From: Jaltomata sinuosa
Taxonomy: Eukaryota; Streptophyta; Magnoliopsida; Solanales; Solanaceae
Direction: 5' to 3'
Assembly (NCBI GenBank): GCA_003996215.1
Contig: QJPP01007520.1
Location: 124,001 to 188,000 of the forward strand
DNA length: 64,000 bases
Numbering within the stretch: position 1 is the first letter of the stretch; each line of letters opens with the position of its first letter. The position numbers and the translations under genes were made by a program. Under the pieces are notes generated by a model, which worked only from the letters and a program-made list of their open reading frames with translations, made no database searches and was not told the origin of the DNA. This document shows positions 49,341 through 61,310 of the stretch, in pieces.

Positions 49341-50464
49341 TTCAAGGCTCGTCAAGGTAAATAGCTTCTAAGAGTGAGACTTTCTCCAGTATGCTCAAAT
49401 ACTTCTTTACTCAGTGCCCATTGACTTTGAATGTTGAGCCATTTTCATTTTCCAACTCCATTGCACCATTGGAGAAAACTTGAAACACTTTGAAAGGGCC
49501 TGACCATTTGGACCTTAATTTTCCCGGGAAAAGTCAGAGTCTAGAGTTGAATAAGAGCACCTAATCACCCAAAGAAAACTCTCGCTTGAGAATTTGCTGA
49601 TCATGATAGTATTTCATTCGTGCTTTGTAAAGTGAGGTGCTTTTATAAGCCCGCATCCAGAACTCATCCATGTCATTGAGGTCCTCAACTCTAGAACGGG
49701 CAGCTTTTTCCTAATCCAAGTTTAGCGTCTTCAAAGCCCACATGGCTTTGTGTTCTAATTCGATCGGGAGGTGACAAACTTTGACAAAGACCAATGGGTG
49801 GGGAGACATACCAATCGGGGTCTTGTATGCTATCCTATAAGCCCATAGTGCATCATCTAACTTTTGTGCCCAATCCGTTTGATGATTATTTACCGATTTT
49901 GAAAGAATGGATTTGATTTCCCTGTTGGAAACTTCAGCTTGCCTACTTGTTTGCGGATGTTAGGGAGTGGTCACTTTATGTTTGACTCCATACTTTTCAA
50001 GTAGATCACTAAAAAAATTATTGCAAAAGTGAGATCCCCCATCACAAATGATGGCATGGGGGGTGCCAAACCGAGTGAATATATATTTTTTAGGAAAGCA
50101 GTGACGCTCTTCCCAGTGTTATTTGGCAATGCCATAGCTTCAACCCACTTGGACACATAGTCCATAGCCACTACAATGAAAGTGTTCCCATACGAACTCA
50201 CAAATGGCCCTATGAAATCAATGCCCCATACATCAAATAACTCTATGGGAGTTCATGGCGTTGAGAGATGCCCCCTTCGCGTTTACATTTGTCACATTCT
50301 TTCACCAATTCATGGGCATCTTGAAATATAGTTGGCCAATAAAATCCACATTGTAACACCTTCAAAGCTGTGTGCATACACCCATGGTGACCACCAATGG
50401 GTGAAGAGCGGCACGCCTTAAGAGTGGGCATCATCTCAATTTTGGGTATGCACCTATGAATCAT
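49341..50464 (-). pseudogene. pol (IN): Integrase of G
   Basis: 50243-50464 is the zinc region (HHGCMHTALKVLQCGFYWPT, CDKCKR). The core follows (VVAMDYVSKWVEAMALP). The catalytic CDGGSHFCN segment is present near 50035 but out of frame with 49971-50201. Further left the second half reads RQAEVSNREIKSIL, DDALWAYRIAYKTPIGMSPH, then the C-terminal NSRLxLFPGKLRSKWSGPF with two or three stops. Integrase would insert the cDNA. Inactivated by frameshift and stops. Confidence 0.88.
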
Positions 50465-50488
50465 TCCATCGGCATAAATCCAAAATAG

Positions 50489-51953
50489 CTAGGGTTCGTC
50501 CCAATATAACTTCTGGACATTATGCAGGAACTTTTTTTTCTGATGTGAATTCAAACCATTCGGAAGTAAATAACTTGCTAAAAATTTAGTGAAGTCAGTA
50601 AACCATGGTGTAAGATCATGCGAGGTAGCCAAAATGCACTCATTGGGGAATGAGTCATTTATCTCAAGTTCCCCTACGGACCTTCCCTCTTCTTCTAATC
50701 TTGATAGGTGATTAGCCACTTTATTCTCACATCCCATCTGATACTTTACTTCAAAATCAAATTCTTGGAGAAGTAATACCCAATGAATTACACAGGGGTT
50801 GGCATCTTTCTTAGTCATCAAGTATCTGATTGCAGCATGGTCGGTGTGCACGACAACTATGGTCCCCAAAATATATGCTCGAAACCTTTCAAAGGAAAAA
50901 ACCATAGCCAATAACTCTTGTTCCATTACGGTGTAATTTGTTTGAGCCGTATTCAAAGTTTTGCTTGCATAGTAGATTGGGTAGAAGAGTTTCTCTTTTT
51001 GTTGACCAAGTACTATCCCCAAAATCACACCATTAGCATTGCATATAAGCTCGGACAGTTTTGTCCAATTCAGTGCAATAATGATGTGGGTTGATGTCAA
51101 CTTCTCTTTTAATGAAAGGAAGGCTATCATGCAACTACTATCAAAGTCGAATTTGGCTTCTTTTTCAAGCAACTTGCACAAAGGATACGCCACCTTTGAG
51201 AAATCCTTAATGAAGCGCCTATAGAACCTGGCATGACCCAAAAAACTCCTTATCCCTTTTACAGTCTTCGGAGGTGGTAGATTGGATATGACTTCAATTT
51301 TGGATTGGTCAACCTCAAACCCTTTTTCATATATTTTATGCCCCAATATTATCCCCTCTTTAACCATAAAATGACACTTCACCCAATTTAGCACCAAGTT
51401 TGTTTCCTCACATTGTTTAAGCACTTCCTCTAAATGTTCTAAACTCATCCCCAACCATCAAGAAATCATCCATGAAGATCTCCATAGTATCTTCAACCAT
51501 ATCTGAGAATATTGACATCATGCACCGTTGAAATGTAGCCAGGGCATTGCACAGTCCAAAGGGCATTCTTTTGAATGTGAAAGTACCATAAGGGCATGTA
51601 AAGGTCATCTTATCTTGATCTTCTTAGGCAATGGAGATCTGGTTGTAGCCAAAATAACCATCAAGAAAATAATAAAAACCACGGCCAGCCAACCTATCTA
51701 GCATTTGATCCATGAAAGGGAGAGGAAAGTGGTCTTTTTTAGTCCATGAGTTCAATTTTTGGTAATCCATGCACACCCTCCATCCAGTCACAGGTCTAAG
51801 GTCTATCATCTCATCTTTTTCATTTAGCACGATAGTAATTCCACCCTTCTTAGGCATACATTGCACTAGGCTGACCCATATGCTATCAGAGATAAGGAAT
51901 ACCACCCCCGAATCTAACCACTTAATAATATCCTTCTTTACCACCTCTTGCAT
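50489..51953 (-). pseudogene. pol (RT-RH): Reverse transcriptase and RNase H of G
   Basis: 51624-51953 is the RT start (RVCMDYQKLNSWTKKDHFPL, FLDGYFGYNQISIA), ended by a stop. 51417-51608 holds MPFGLCNALATFQRCM and the catalytic box IFMDDFL, here intact. A frameshift near 51440 leads to 50489-51454: 321 open codons with the connection (FLGHARFYRRFIKDFSKVA) and RNase H (YYASKTLNTAQTNYTVMEQE, VVHTDHAAIRYL), then the tether VANHLSRLEEEG. This is the longest open frame in the window. Only a few lesions separate it from a continuous frame. Confidence 0.92.
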
Positions 51954-52283
51954 AGGCAGGTTCAGTCTTTGTTGATGCTCAATTGAAGGAGTGCTTTCCT
52001 CTTGGAGATTTATCTTATGCGTTCATATCCTCGGGGATATGCCAATAATGTCGGCAATAGTCCACCCAAGGGCACAAATATATTTCTTCAACACTCTAAG
52101 CAATGCCTCTACTTGTTTGTCACTTAACTTGTTGGAGATAATGACCAACAAGGTCTTATTAGTACCCAAGTATGCATTATTCAAGTGAGATAGTAACGGT
52201 TTGAGCTCCAACGTAGGTGGTTCAACAATTGAAGGTTCAGAGAGAGGTGTTTGCCTATTCTTCAAGTCAAGATCGAGCTTATT

Positions 52284-52757
52284 TTAGTGGTAGGAGTAGG
52301 AACCCATTCCCACTAACGCATAACAAATCTCATCATATTCTTCTATCCCCTCACAATCATAATTTAACAACACCGCTTCCAACGCTTCATCTACAAACTC
52401 CTCTTTCATGTGTAGGTCAATGATTTTATCAATCTTGCTAATTGCAAAAGCCATTTGAAGGTCATTCGGTTGTTTTATGGACCTACACAAATTAAAGATT
52501 GTCTCTTCCTCATTCATGGTGAATTTGTATTCTCTCGAATCTATTTCATTCAAAGTGTGCCCTATTTTTAAACTTGGTTGCCCCAAGATAATTGGTATCT
52601 CGAAGCCCCCATTGCAATCAAGCACAACAAAATCCATAGGGTACATAATTTGACCCACCTTCACAAAAATATTATAACCAACTCCCACGGGGTGGTTTAT
52701 CGATGGATCCACTATGAGAAGCCTCATATCTGTGATGGCAGGTTGCCCAAATTGCAA
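52284..52757 (-). pseudogene. pol (PR): Protease region of G
   Basis: The C-terminal half of an Athila protease domain (GQIMYPMDFVVLD, PIILGQPSLKIGHTLNEID) followed by the long linker to RT. The N-terminal half with the active-site Asp lies around 52760-52870 in a broken frame; I could not confirm the Asp. Confidence 0.7.
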
Positions 52758-52867
52758 TTTTCAAAAGGTTGTTATTGACATCAGATTTACACTTGTATTT
52801 TCATCACACACCACATTTGTAGATCTATCCACCCCTTTCGAATCACAAAAAGTGTACACACCCGGCA

Positions 52868-53670
52868 TCACTCTATCATTAACCAAGTTGCTGATATTAT
52901 TGCACTACTTTTAGGGGATATGTGAACCACCCCACAATCTTCAAAGTTGTATGTCGTGCACATTTCTTTTACAAATTTGTCATACTCGGCCATTTTGTTG
53001 AAAGCACTAGTTGAAGAAATGTTGACAATGATACTTTCCACCATAGGGTCAAATTCTCCCGAGTGCTCATTCTCTTTGTCTTGCACTAAACGTTGGGGAA
53101 TATATGGTGGACATTTAGGAAAAGGCTTACAAACTTTAGGCACCTTGTTCTCATGTGTGTATATTTGGACAAACCATTTCCCCAAGCCCTTTTGTTTCTA
53201 GGCTTACTCGTATTCGACATTGCAACTTCAATGGGGCCGATTGAGTCCCTTATATCATCACTTCCTTCACCTCTCTTGACTTGCTTAGATTCGAATTGAG
53301 AGGTGAGCCAAGCCATTCTTTCCTTAAGCTTCTCGATAGCGATGGAGTGTGAGTGCACAGTTTGGCTAAGACTCCCAAGATTATATCTCAGCTCCTTGAC
53401 GACACTGTCAGTGGACACTACCTTCTCCAACACTCTCGCGAGCATACTTTCAATTCTAGAGCCACCATTTTATTCGGTCCAACCTTGATTCTCATGATCA
53501 TGTCTCCCCAAACTTTGGAGACTTCCATAGGAACCCATCTCGTGGTCTGCAACAAATGCCTCTTCACTACCTTCATTCGAACCATCTATATCTTCCACTA
53601 ACTTCACGGCCTCGACAACACCAATGGTATTGATTGTTTCAAAGTGGTGATTTTCTGCACTCATTGCCAT
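52868..53670 (-). pseudogene. gag: Remnant gag of G, capsid mostly deleted
   Basis: 53470-53670 is a short N-terminal piece. 53086-53445 has the helical segment with heptads typical of the end of Athila gag (VVKELRYNLGSLSQTVHSHS). 52868-53185 continues (PKCPPYIPQRLVQDKE, MAEYDKFVKEM). Between the primer site at 53982 and 53445 there are only about 540 bp, far too short for an Athila capsid, so most of it was deleted. Confidence 0.75.
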
Positions 53671-53961
53671 GAATTCAAGAAGTGTGGTGACAATTGATAG
53701 CTCTCTATCCCTTCACGCACCACTCTTTACCCATTCCTCAATCTCTTTAGAGGAGGTCGCACCCATTGCTCCCTCAGCTCCCCAAATAACCAAATCACGG
53801 TTTAATAAAGTTACATTCTCAAGTGCACTTGGGTCAAGTGAGAAGTACTGGGCATTGGTGCTTGAGGAATGTCTTCCTAAAACCACTCACAAAGAACAAA
53901 CTACGTAAAAAAACACTCTACAAGGTGATTTCAATTCAAAATCAAATAGCTACTCATAAGA

Positions 53962-53982
53962 CATTCCCCGGCAACAATGCCA
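53962..53982 (-). promoter_or_regulatory. Primer binding site of G (tRNA-Asp type)
   Basis: On the minus strand TGGCATTGTTGCCGGGGAA, a slightly mutated Athila site (normally TGGCGCCGTTGCCGGGGA), a few bases after the LTR end. Confidence 0.88.
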
Positions 53983-53986
53983 TTTT

Positions 53987-55468
53987 TGATAAAGCTCAAG
54001 TGACACTCTCTATTACGAAGGTGACGGTGATTCTGAAGCAAGACAAAATTTATATTATTGGATGGGAGTCGGGGTCGATCCCACAGGGAATCATAGCTTA
54101 GCCAAAGAGATTGTGGGAAAAGATCTCACAATTAGAGTCGATTGTTCAAATAACTATAAAGTAAAAAGGGGGAATTGGAAATCTATCATAATTCAATTCC
54201 AAACCAAACAATAAAGTAAATGCGAGGTGTAAACAAGAGAGAGGATGACTAAGGATGTGTTTCTGATGGGACTCGAACACGGGTCAAGGTACTTGCTCAA
54301 TTGCGTAAATTCTTACTAAATAACATAGGTAGCATTGGTTTTAGGCATGAATGCTAATCTTTCGATCTCACAAACATTTATCCAATGGTATTTGTTCAAG
54401 CACCAATGTTTTACCATTAACCAACGAATATAGGCTTGGGGAGGTCACACTATCTCTTGCTTAGACCCTTAAATGGGTATTTCCGGTGAATTGAGATATT
54501 TCTAGCCTAAATCTAATTGGAATCCCAAGTACGCACTAGCAAATTCACATCCAATATTATGAACCTCTTTCTCAAGCAAGAACACAATCAAGTACATCAA
54601 TCAATGTTTGCAACCACAAATTTTAGAGTTAAGATATCGTGAACTCACTAGACCCATATCATATTAGCAATTATAAACACAAATAAGCAAGACCCATATC
54701 CTTTAATCAAGTATCCATCATCAACACATCCCTAGACAAGGAGACTTATCCACTCATTCTAAAGGAAGAAAAAAGTATACCCATAGGGAAATTCAAATTC
54801 CTTTTCATTAATTGTAGCAAGAATCCAATATCCAAGCTCAAATTTACAAGTCCAAGGTTGAAGATGGAGAGAATTGAGTGAAATCCTTTATCTTGCCTTG
54901 GGAGAGAAACTTGCTCAAAAATTGAAAACTATTCAAAACTATCAAAAACTATGCCTAAATTAGGTTTTAGAATATTCCCAATTCATTATACAAAAGTGGA
55001 CAAAATTACCCCTGGGGAGATATACAGCGTGACGTGCATTTTGCATGTCACGTTGTGCGCATCACACAGCTCGACTTCGGAGGACCAGTGACTTGTCTTG
55101 CATTTGGAGCTTGGTGTGAAGAGGGGTGTGGTTTATACCAGGCCTTGTGTGTGTCGCATGGTGGCCGCAACCCTTAATAGATTCTTCACCTTTATTCTGA
55201 GCTTCATGCAGAGGGAGGTGTAGACTGCACCAAGGGTTGTACGTGTCACACAGCAGCCGCACCTCTTGGTAGAATCTTCATCTCACTTGATCACTTCACA
55301 CTTCAACTCCTTTTGAGATCTTTTGGGTCCAATTTCTTTTTTTCTATCATTGACCAAGAGTACCTGCATTTATATCAATAAAGGTCATAAGAACCTCTAA
55401 ATCTCATCAAAATAAAGCAATAATTCATGATTAAAGGCTCAATAAGTTGATAGATTACCGACTTATAA
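53987..55468 (-). repeat. 5' LTR of G
   Basis: Same length as the 3' LTR within 11 bp. The first bases are mutated (TTATAAGTC for TGATAAGTC). In the word cluster (55015-55265) many CpG sites present in the other LTR have become TpG or CpA. Confidence 0.9.
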
Positions 55469-55473
55469 ACAAG
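55469..55473 (+). repeat. Target duplication of G, right copy (ACAAG)
   Basis: Exact match to 45565-45569. Confidence 0.88.
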
Positions 55474-56695
55474 AATAATAGGAAAACATATATAATTCAA
55501 CCATGTACGAAGACCAATCACAAGTTACATAGTTCCACCACATAATATGTAATAAGGTGGGTCTTAACTCTAATTTGAACCCTAACCTACCTCGAGTGAA
55601 GAATCAATAACCACAAGCTAATTCACAACGGTCTTGTCTTAATACCTCGGAATGCTCAAGGTCTATAAAAAATAATAATGTAAAAGAAATTAATCATCTA
55701 CTCTTTATTTTAGGCCTTGGAATTCTAACCCATCAATTCTACCTTCTAAACGAGGTTTCTAAAATTCCCTAAGGATTAATTAATCACTAATTAGATCCAC
55801 TACATTCATAGAATCAACAACCAAAGGTTTCTAATCAAGTTCATACCTTCTTAGCCATTTTTATGCCTAAAGGTTTCACCTTTATGGAACTCAAGGTTCC
55901 CCATAAACTTTGATCAAGTTAAATACAATCAATTTCATGCTAGAAAATCAAAATATACATCCTAGGATAAATTCTAGGTGATTTTACACCTACCCATAGG
56001 ATTATTCCCCAAGTTCATACTTCTAGGCCTTAGACTCAAGAATTCCGCCATTAATCCTTCCCCCCAAGGTCTAAGGAAGACTAATAATCGATAATCGAAG
56101 AGTTCGACAGATTACTTACCTCAAACAATGAATATTGCCCTAGGTTTCTTGGAACACCCACTTTTTGGAGTTCTAGAATGGAATAGAATAATGAGGAGAA
56201 TAATTCAGAATACTGCAGAACCAACATGTATATCACCCCCCTTTCTCATTGCGACAGGTGGTTCTTCGTTGTGATGGATTGTCGCGATAAGGATTGACTC
56301 ATCACGACAGATCATCACGATAAGGCATCCTTCATCCCAAAGAATGACAAATTCTAGAACTCCATTTTCTCGCCCTAAGGCTCTCATTTCACAATACACT
56401 TTATTTCATATACACCATAAATTATTTTCGATGCGGCAACTATGATATTCAGAATTCTATGACTCTGATTATCATCCCAAAACTTCCTATGAAACCCTAC
56501 GGTAGTTGGATACCCAAAAATAGACACCACTCTACCACATGACATCACACAAAACACAAATCACTTCTAAGGGACAACACACTATATATTTATCTAAGAT
56601 CCCCCTAGCCTGGGATTTTAAACTCTCACCTTAGGGACTTTTCTAGCCGGGTGCTTATGCCTTATTTCACCATAACGATGGAACATGTCATTACA
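55474..56695 (-). repeat. LTR of element F, 5' part
   Basis: Starts TGTAATGACATGTTCC at 56695 on the minus strand. The word cluster 56236-56335 has TTGTCGCGATAAGG and ATCGTGATGA words. It joins the 44541-45569 part across G; the whole LTR is about 2.25 kb. Confidence 0.82.
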
Positions 56696-56764
56696 TTAGA
56701 TAATAATTAATCAACCATTCATCCCCAATGACAACAAGAAGAAAAAGAAGAGGAATGAGGATTA

Positions 56765-57713
56765 CCTAAATCAATGAACAAGTAAAGATACTTGCTCCGC
56801 ATGTCTACCTCAATCTCCCAAGTGGCCTCCTCAATAGGATGGTTCTTCCATTGGAACCTTCACAGATGCAATTTCTTTAGTTCTCAACTTTTAGACGTCT
56901 CGATAAAGAATAGAAATAGCTTTCCTCTTCATAAGATAGGTTCTCATTCAACAGGACCAAATCTTAGGGAATATTGTAGTCACTATCTTTGTGGTACTCT
57001 TTAAGCATTGAAACATGGAATACAGGATGAACTCCCAACAAACTTAAAGGCAATGCCAACTTGTAAGATATTGGTCTGACACTCTGAAGAATTTCAAAGG
57101 TCCCAATGTACCTAGAACTTATCTTTCCATCCTTCCTAAACTGCATAACACTCTTAATGGGTGAAAATTTGAGCAAAACATGCTCACCTTCCATGATTTA
57201 CATGTCTCTTACCATTTTGTCTGCATACTCTTTTTGCCGGCTTTGAGACGCCAGGAGCTTTCCTTTGATGAACTTCACCCTTTTTATAGTATCTCTTACA
57301 AGGTCAGTACCCAAAGGCTTTGCTTCAAATGAATCAAACCAACCAATGGGAGATTTATATCTCCTCCCATATAAGGCTTCAAACGCGGCCATATCTATGC
57401 TTGAGTGATAACTTTTGTTATATGCAAACTCAGCCAGTGCTAGATACTAATCCCAATGACCTCCAAAGTCTATCGTACATGCACAAAGCATGTATTCCAA
57501 TACCTAAATCGTATGCTCAGATTGCCCATCAGACTAAGGGTGAAAAGTTGTACTCAGGTCTAACCTTGTACCCAACTCCTCATGCAACTTCTACCAAAAA
57601 TTCAAAGTGAACTGGGTACCTCTATCAAAATAATGGAGATAGGCACTCTATGCATCCGAACAATTTCCTTAAGATATATCTTATCCAACATAGCCGCATT
57701 ATATGTCACTTAT
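56765..57713 (-). pseudogene. pol (IN): Integrase C-terminus and chromodomain of an F-type element
   Basis: Right to left: KIYLKEIVRMHRVPISII, the catalytic DRGTQFT segment, SDGQSEHTI, LEYMLCA, AFEALYGRRYKSPIGWF (57198-57392), then VLLKFSPIKSVMQFRKDGKI and ISYKLALPLSLLGVHPVFHV (56964-57194). A chromodomain follows at about 56768-56905 (EIVSVKV-like, then WKNHPIEEATWEIEVDMRSK). At least five stops or frame changes. The chromodomain places the element in the chromovirus clade, where it directs integration to marked chromatin. The frame runs straight into the F LTR start at 56695. Confidence 0.87.
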
Positions 57714-59798
57714 TGTCATGACCTGAGGTTACCCCAAGATGTAACATGGGACTCGAGACCATAAATATCCCAAGCTAACCCTTGGTCATAGCATTCTCAA
57801 GCATTACAAAAGATAAGCGGAAGCATAATATGAAAATCCAATAAGGGAAGATCAATAAGGGTCTAAGAGCCACATAGCATACAATATCCAAAAAGGGAGC
57901 TAGAATACAAACTATGTTTGAAAGCCTCTAATCATAACATAAAGAGTTGCTAGGACAAGACCCTAGCTAACTCCGAGTATAGAACTAAAGCTAACATAAG
58001 GAAAAGCATAACTAGTCCTCAAATCATGAGGACTCACCACAACGGACTGGGGAGGTGGCCTGAGACTCTAGCCACAAAGCTGAGAAGGGGTACCTGAGTC
58101 TGCATCATGAAAGGATGCAGCACAATATGCGTTAGTACTATGGAATGTATTAAGTATGTGAGCGATGCATGAGTCATGATAAAAAAAATAGTTTAAAATA
58201 CGCTTAAGAATGAACTTGTTACATAATGATGGACCATAAATAAATATCAAGGTGTAAAACATAGGACATGAGACAAAGCTTAAGTCTCACAATATAGATT
58301 CATATAACTTCATAGCTTGAAAATAAACATGTGAGAGTTTCTCTTAACCGACATTAAACCATGCTGAGCTACATGGAGTTCAGTGTTTTGCACCCACATT
58401 GAAAGAGTTATCCTAACCGGCCAAGGTTAGAACCATGTCATATCAGGATCCTGTCATAATAAGCCTCAACACGGGCAACCTACGGTGGCAACGTAGTTTT
58501 AGACTTAGGTTATCTGAACCCTCGTCTCTCGGTGCTAAATACTACTCCCAAAACATAATAATAACATGAGCTCATATACATGTGACATATCTAATGCCAA
58601 ACTTGTTCATACTTATTCATGACTTGTTCATACCCCGGATCGTTATACTACTCATGTGTTTTAGTTTAGAAAATGGCCCATCAGCATTGATGGAACATCG
58701 GATGTCTTGCCTTGCATCATATTTCATATCATGAAAAAAAACTTGCATACTTCATCACTTGTAAAATTTTGCATAGCTCTAGTTCAATTTTAATAAAACA
58801 TATATTTTCATACAATTATAAGAACTAGGCATGCAACTTCATAAATACATAATTGCCATGATATCTAATCATGCCTACATTCTCTTGAAAATATGTAAAT
58901 CCATGGGTTCATGCTAGAAATCGACCTTCATACTTGGGCTTTTAAAATAAACAAGAGAATCATAATCAAATCATGGGTAATCAATAGAAAACCATGAATT
59001 TAAACATAGAAACTGATTTCGTAAACTTTCCCTAATTTTAGATCAAAATCCTAATTTCATAAATTCATGATTCAACCTAAGAAATGGGAATTTTGGGGAC
59101 AAGGGTGAAAGGAACCCATTGTTAAAGACCCACATACCTTGGTGGAAGATTACCCACTTGATTGGAAAAGAATTAGGAGACTTGACTTAGAGCTTGGAAA
59201 CTTGAGCTTGAGAGCAATTATCCTTTTTAAGTGAAGAATGATGAACTTAAGAGGGACTTAGGGTAATATGGGTGAAAACCCTTCTAAAAGTAGCCAAAAT
59301 CACTTCACTTAATACGTAATAGGGTGGGAAATGACCAAAATACCCCTGGGAATTAATTGAAAAGTTTCAGGAAACTGGGCCGCCTTACAGGCAACTCGAC
59401 GAGCGTCGTGCCTACGACGACCCATCGGCCAAGACTTCGGGCAGGGGTAATTTGGTGGAGGTCTGCTGGTCTCCTTCGACGGCGAGCTCCCATGGCCCGT
59501 TGCACTTGCAACTCCCATTGCCTAGCCCGTCGGGAAGACTGGGTATTGGGGAGGAATGGCTGGACCATTCTGACGGTCAGGTCCTATGGGCCGTTGCACC
59601 TGCGATACCTGTCATGGCTGCCCGTCAGACTGAGGCAGCTGGCACAGCCCAACTGTTTGTTCTTCATGGGGCACCCCACGGGCCGTCTGAGCTATGATAC
59701 CCATGGCACTGCCCGTGGTGATGAATCAGTTGCAGGAAGTACAGCAACCTTGATAGATTCAGGATTCGATAGCTGGATACGTGTACAGGGTGTTATAA
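57714..59798 (-). repeat. 3' LTR of element L
   Basis: 2.08 kb from TATAACACCCTG (normally TGTAACACC) at 59798 to ...AGGTCATGACA at 57714. The word cluster 59380-59715 has CGACGAGCGTCG, CCCGTCGGG, GGGCCGTTGCAC and ACGGGCCGTC. The plus frames at 59357-59935 and 59452-59697 lie antisense across this cluster and are not genes. Confidence 0.82.
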
Positions 59799-59812
59799 TA
59801 TCCTCCCTTGGG
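59799..59812 (-). promoter_or_regulatory. Polypurine tract of element L
   Basis: On the minus strand CCAAGGGAGGATAT directly before the LTR start. Confidence 0.8.
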
Positions 59813-60059
59813 ATCATTCGTCCTCGAATGAAGACTAGACAAGGGAAACTGAGGGGAAAACAGCCCAACCAAACATCAAAACATAGAAATCAAGGGGTAA
59901 TCATAAAACCTGAACTTTTCAACTTGAAAACATGATAAACTAACTTTGTAAAACATGGATGCATGCTAAAATCCTGAGAGGAACTGGTGGAATAGAATCG
60001 GAGGGACATACTAAGGAGAAAACTAGTACCTCAAGCTGGAACTGAATCGGAAGGAAAGA

Positions 60060-61310
60060 GATGAGGATTTTTGGCCTTTATGGCCTCTTACGCTTCCCAA
60101 GTAGCACCCTCAACGAGCTGATTCCTCTAAAGGACTTTTACCGAAGCTACTTCTTTGTTCCTCAACCTCTGGATCTGACGATCCAGGATCTCCACGGGGA
60201 CATCCTCGTAGGTGAGACTATCCTTCACACCCACCTCTTCCAAAGGAACAATCAATGTCGGATCACCAACACACTTCTTCAACAAGGAAACATGGAAAAC
60301 TGGATGAACCGCTTCCAACTTCGTTGGTAACTCCAACTCATAAGAAACACTACCAACTATCCTCAAAATCCGATAAGGACCTACAAAAAGGGGACTAAGT
60401 TTTCCTTTCTTGCCAAACCTCATCATACCCTTCATGGGTGACACCTTAAAGAAAACCCAATCATCAACTTCAAATTCTAACTCCCTCCTCCTCACATCCG
60501 CATAAGATTTATGTCGACTCTGAGTGGTCTTCAACCTTTCCCGAATAAGCTGAACCTTCTCCATGGTCTCATGCACAGAATCTGGATGAATCAAGGCTGC
60601 CTCACCAACCTTGAATCAACCAATAGGAGATCTACACCTCTGGCCATAAATTGCCTTATATAGAGCCATCTGGATGCTAGAGTGGAAACTGTTGTTGTAG
60701 GCAAACTCGATAAGAGGTAAGTGATAATCCCAATTACCATTGAAGTTATTAACACAATCCCTCAACATGTCTTCCAAAGTCTAAATAGTACACTTGGCCT
60801 GGCCATCCGTATGAGGGTGAAAAGTTGTGCTAAGCTTCACCTTAGTGCCAAGACCTTTTTGAAACGACCTCTAAAACTGAGATGTAAACTGAGGACCTCT
60901 ATCCGAAATGATAGACAAGGGAACACCATGCAATCAGACTATCTCCCGAATGTAGAGTCTGGCATAATCATCCACAGTATCCGTAGTCTTAGCAGCCAAG
61001 AAATGGGATGACTTGGTCATCCGGTCAATGATTACCCAAATGGAGTCATGTTGCCTTCGAGTACGAGGCAAACCAGTAATAAAGTCCATATTGATTGCTT
61101 CCCACTTCCAAGTGGGAAGGTCGATATCCTGAAGCATACCACCTGGCCTTTGATGTTCCACCTTTACTTGTTGACAGTTGGGACACTTAGCCACAACCCG
61201 GCTATGTCATTCTTCATACTATTCCACCAAAAGACTTCCCATCGGTGACGGTACATCTTAGTGGCACCCGAATGAATTGAGTATCTAGAACTGTGAGCCT
61301 CAGACAAAAT
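60060..61310 (-). pseudogene. pol (IN): Integrase and chromodomain of element L
   Basis: 60934-61194 has the end of the HHCC motif (CPNCQQVKVEHQRPGG) and the core start (MDFITGLPRTRRQHDSIWVI). The triad follows with stops between: SDRGPQFTS, HPHTDGQAK, TLEDML. 60127-60594 is the C-terminal domain (WVFFKVSPMKGMMRFGKKGK, VHPVFHVSLLKKC) and the chromodomain start (VEILDRQIQRLRNKEVASVK), which continues after a frame change to EGATWEA and NPHLF. At least four stops. Confidence 0.9.

Larger units (their letters stand above)
45570..55468 (-). mobile_element. Element G: full-length Athila-type element
   Basis: 9.9 kb with two LTRs (45570-47040 and 53987-55468), an Athila-style primer site at 53962-53982, a polypurine tract at 47041-47052 and a 5-bp duplication ACAAG on both sides. 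Order on the minus strand: remnant gag, protease, RT, RNase H, integrase, then 2.3 kb non-coding before the 3' LTR. The Athila assignment follows from the RT/RNase H/integrase wording (ANPCVIHWVLLLQEFDFEV, LELENENG-type C-terminus) and from the primer site. Most of the capsid is deleted and pol has frameshifts. Confidence 0.92.

Noticed and set aside
59357..59935. 192-residue plus-strand frame, GC-rich
   Set aside because: It lies antisense over the L LTR word cluster; high GC lowers stop frequency. No domain.
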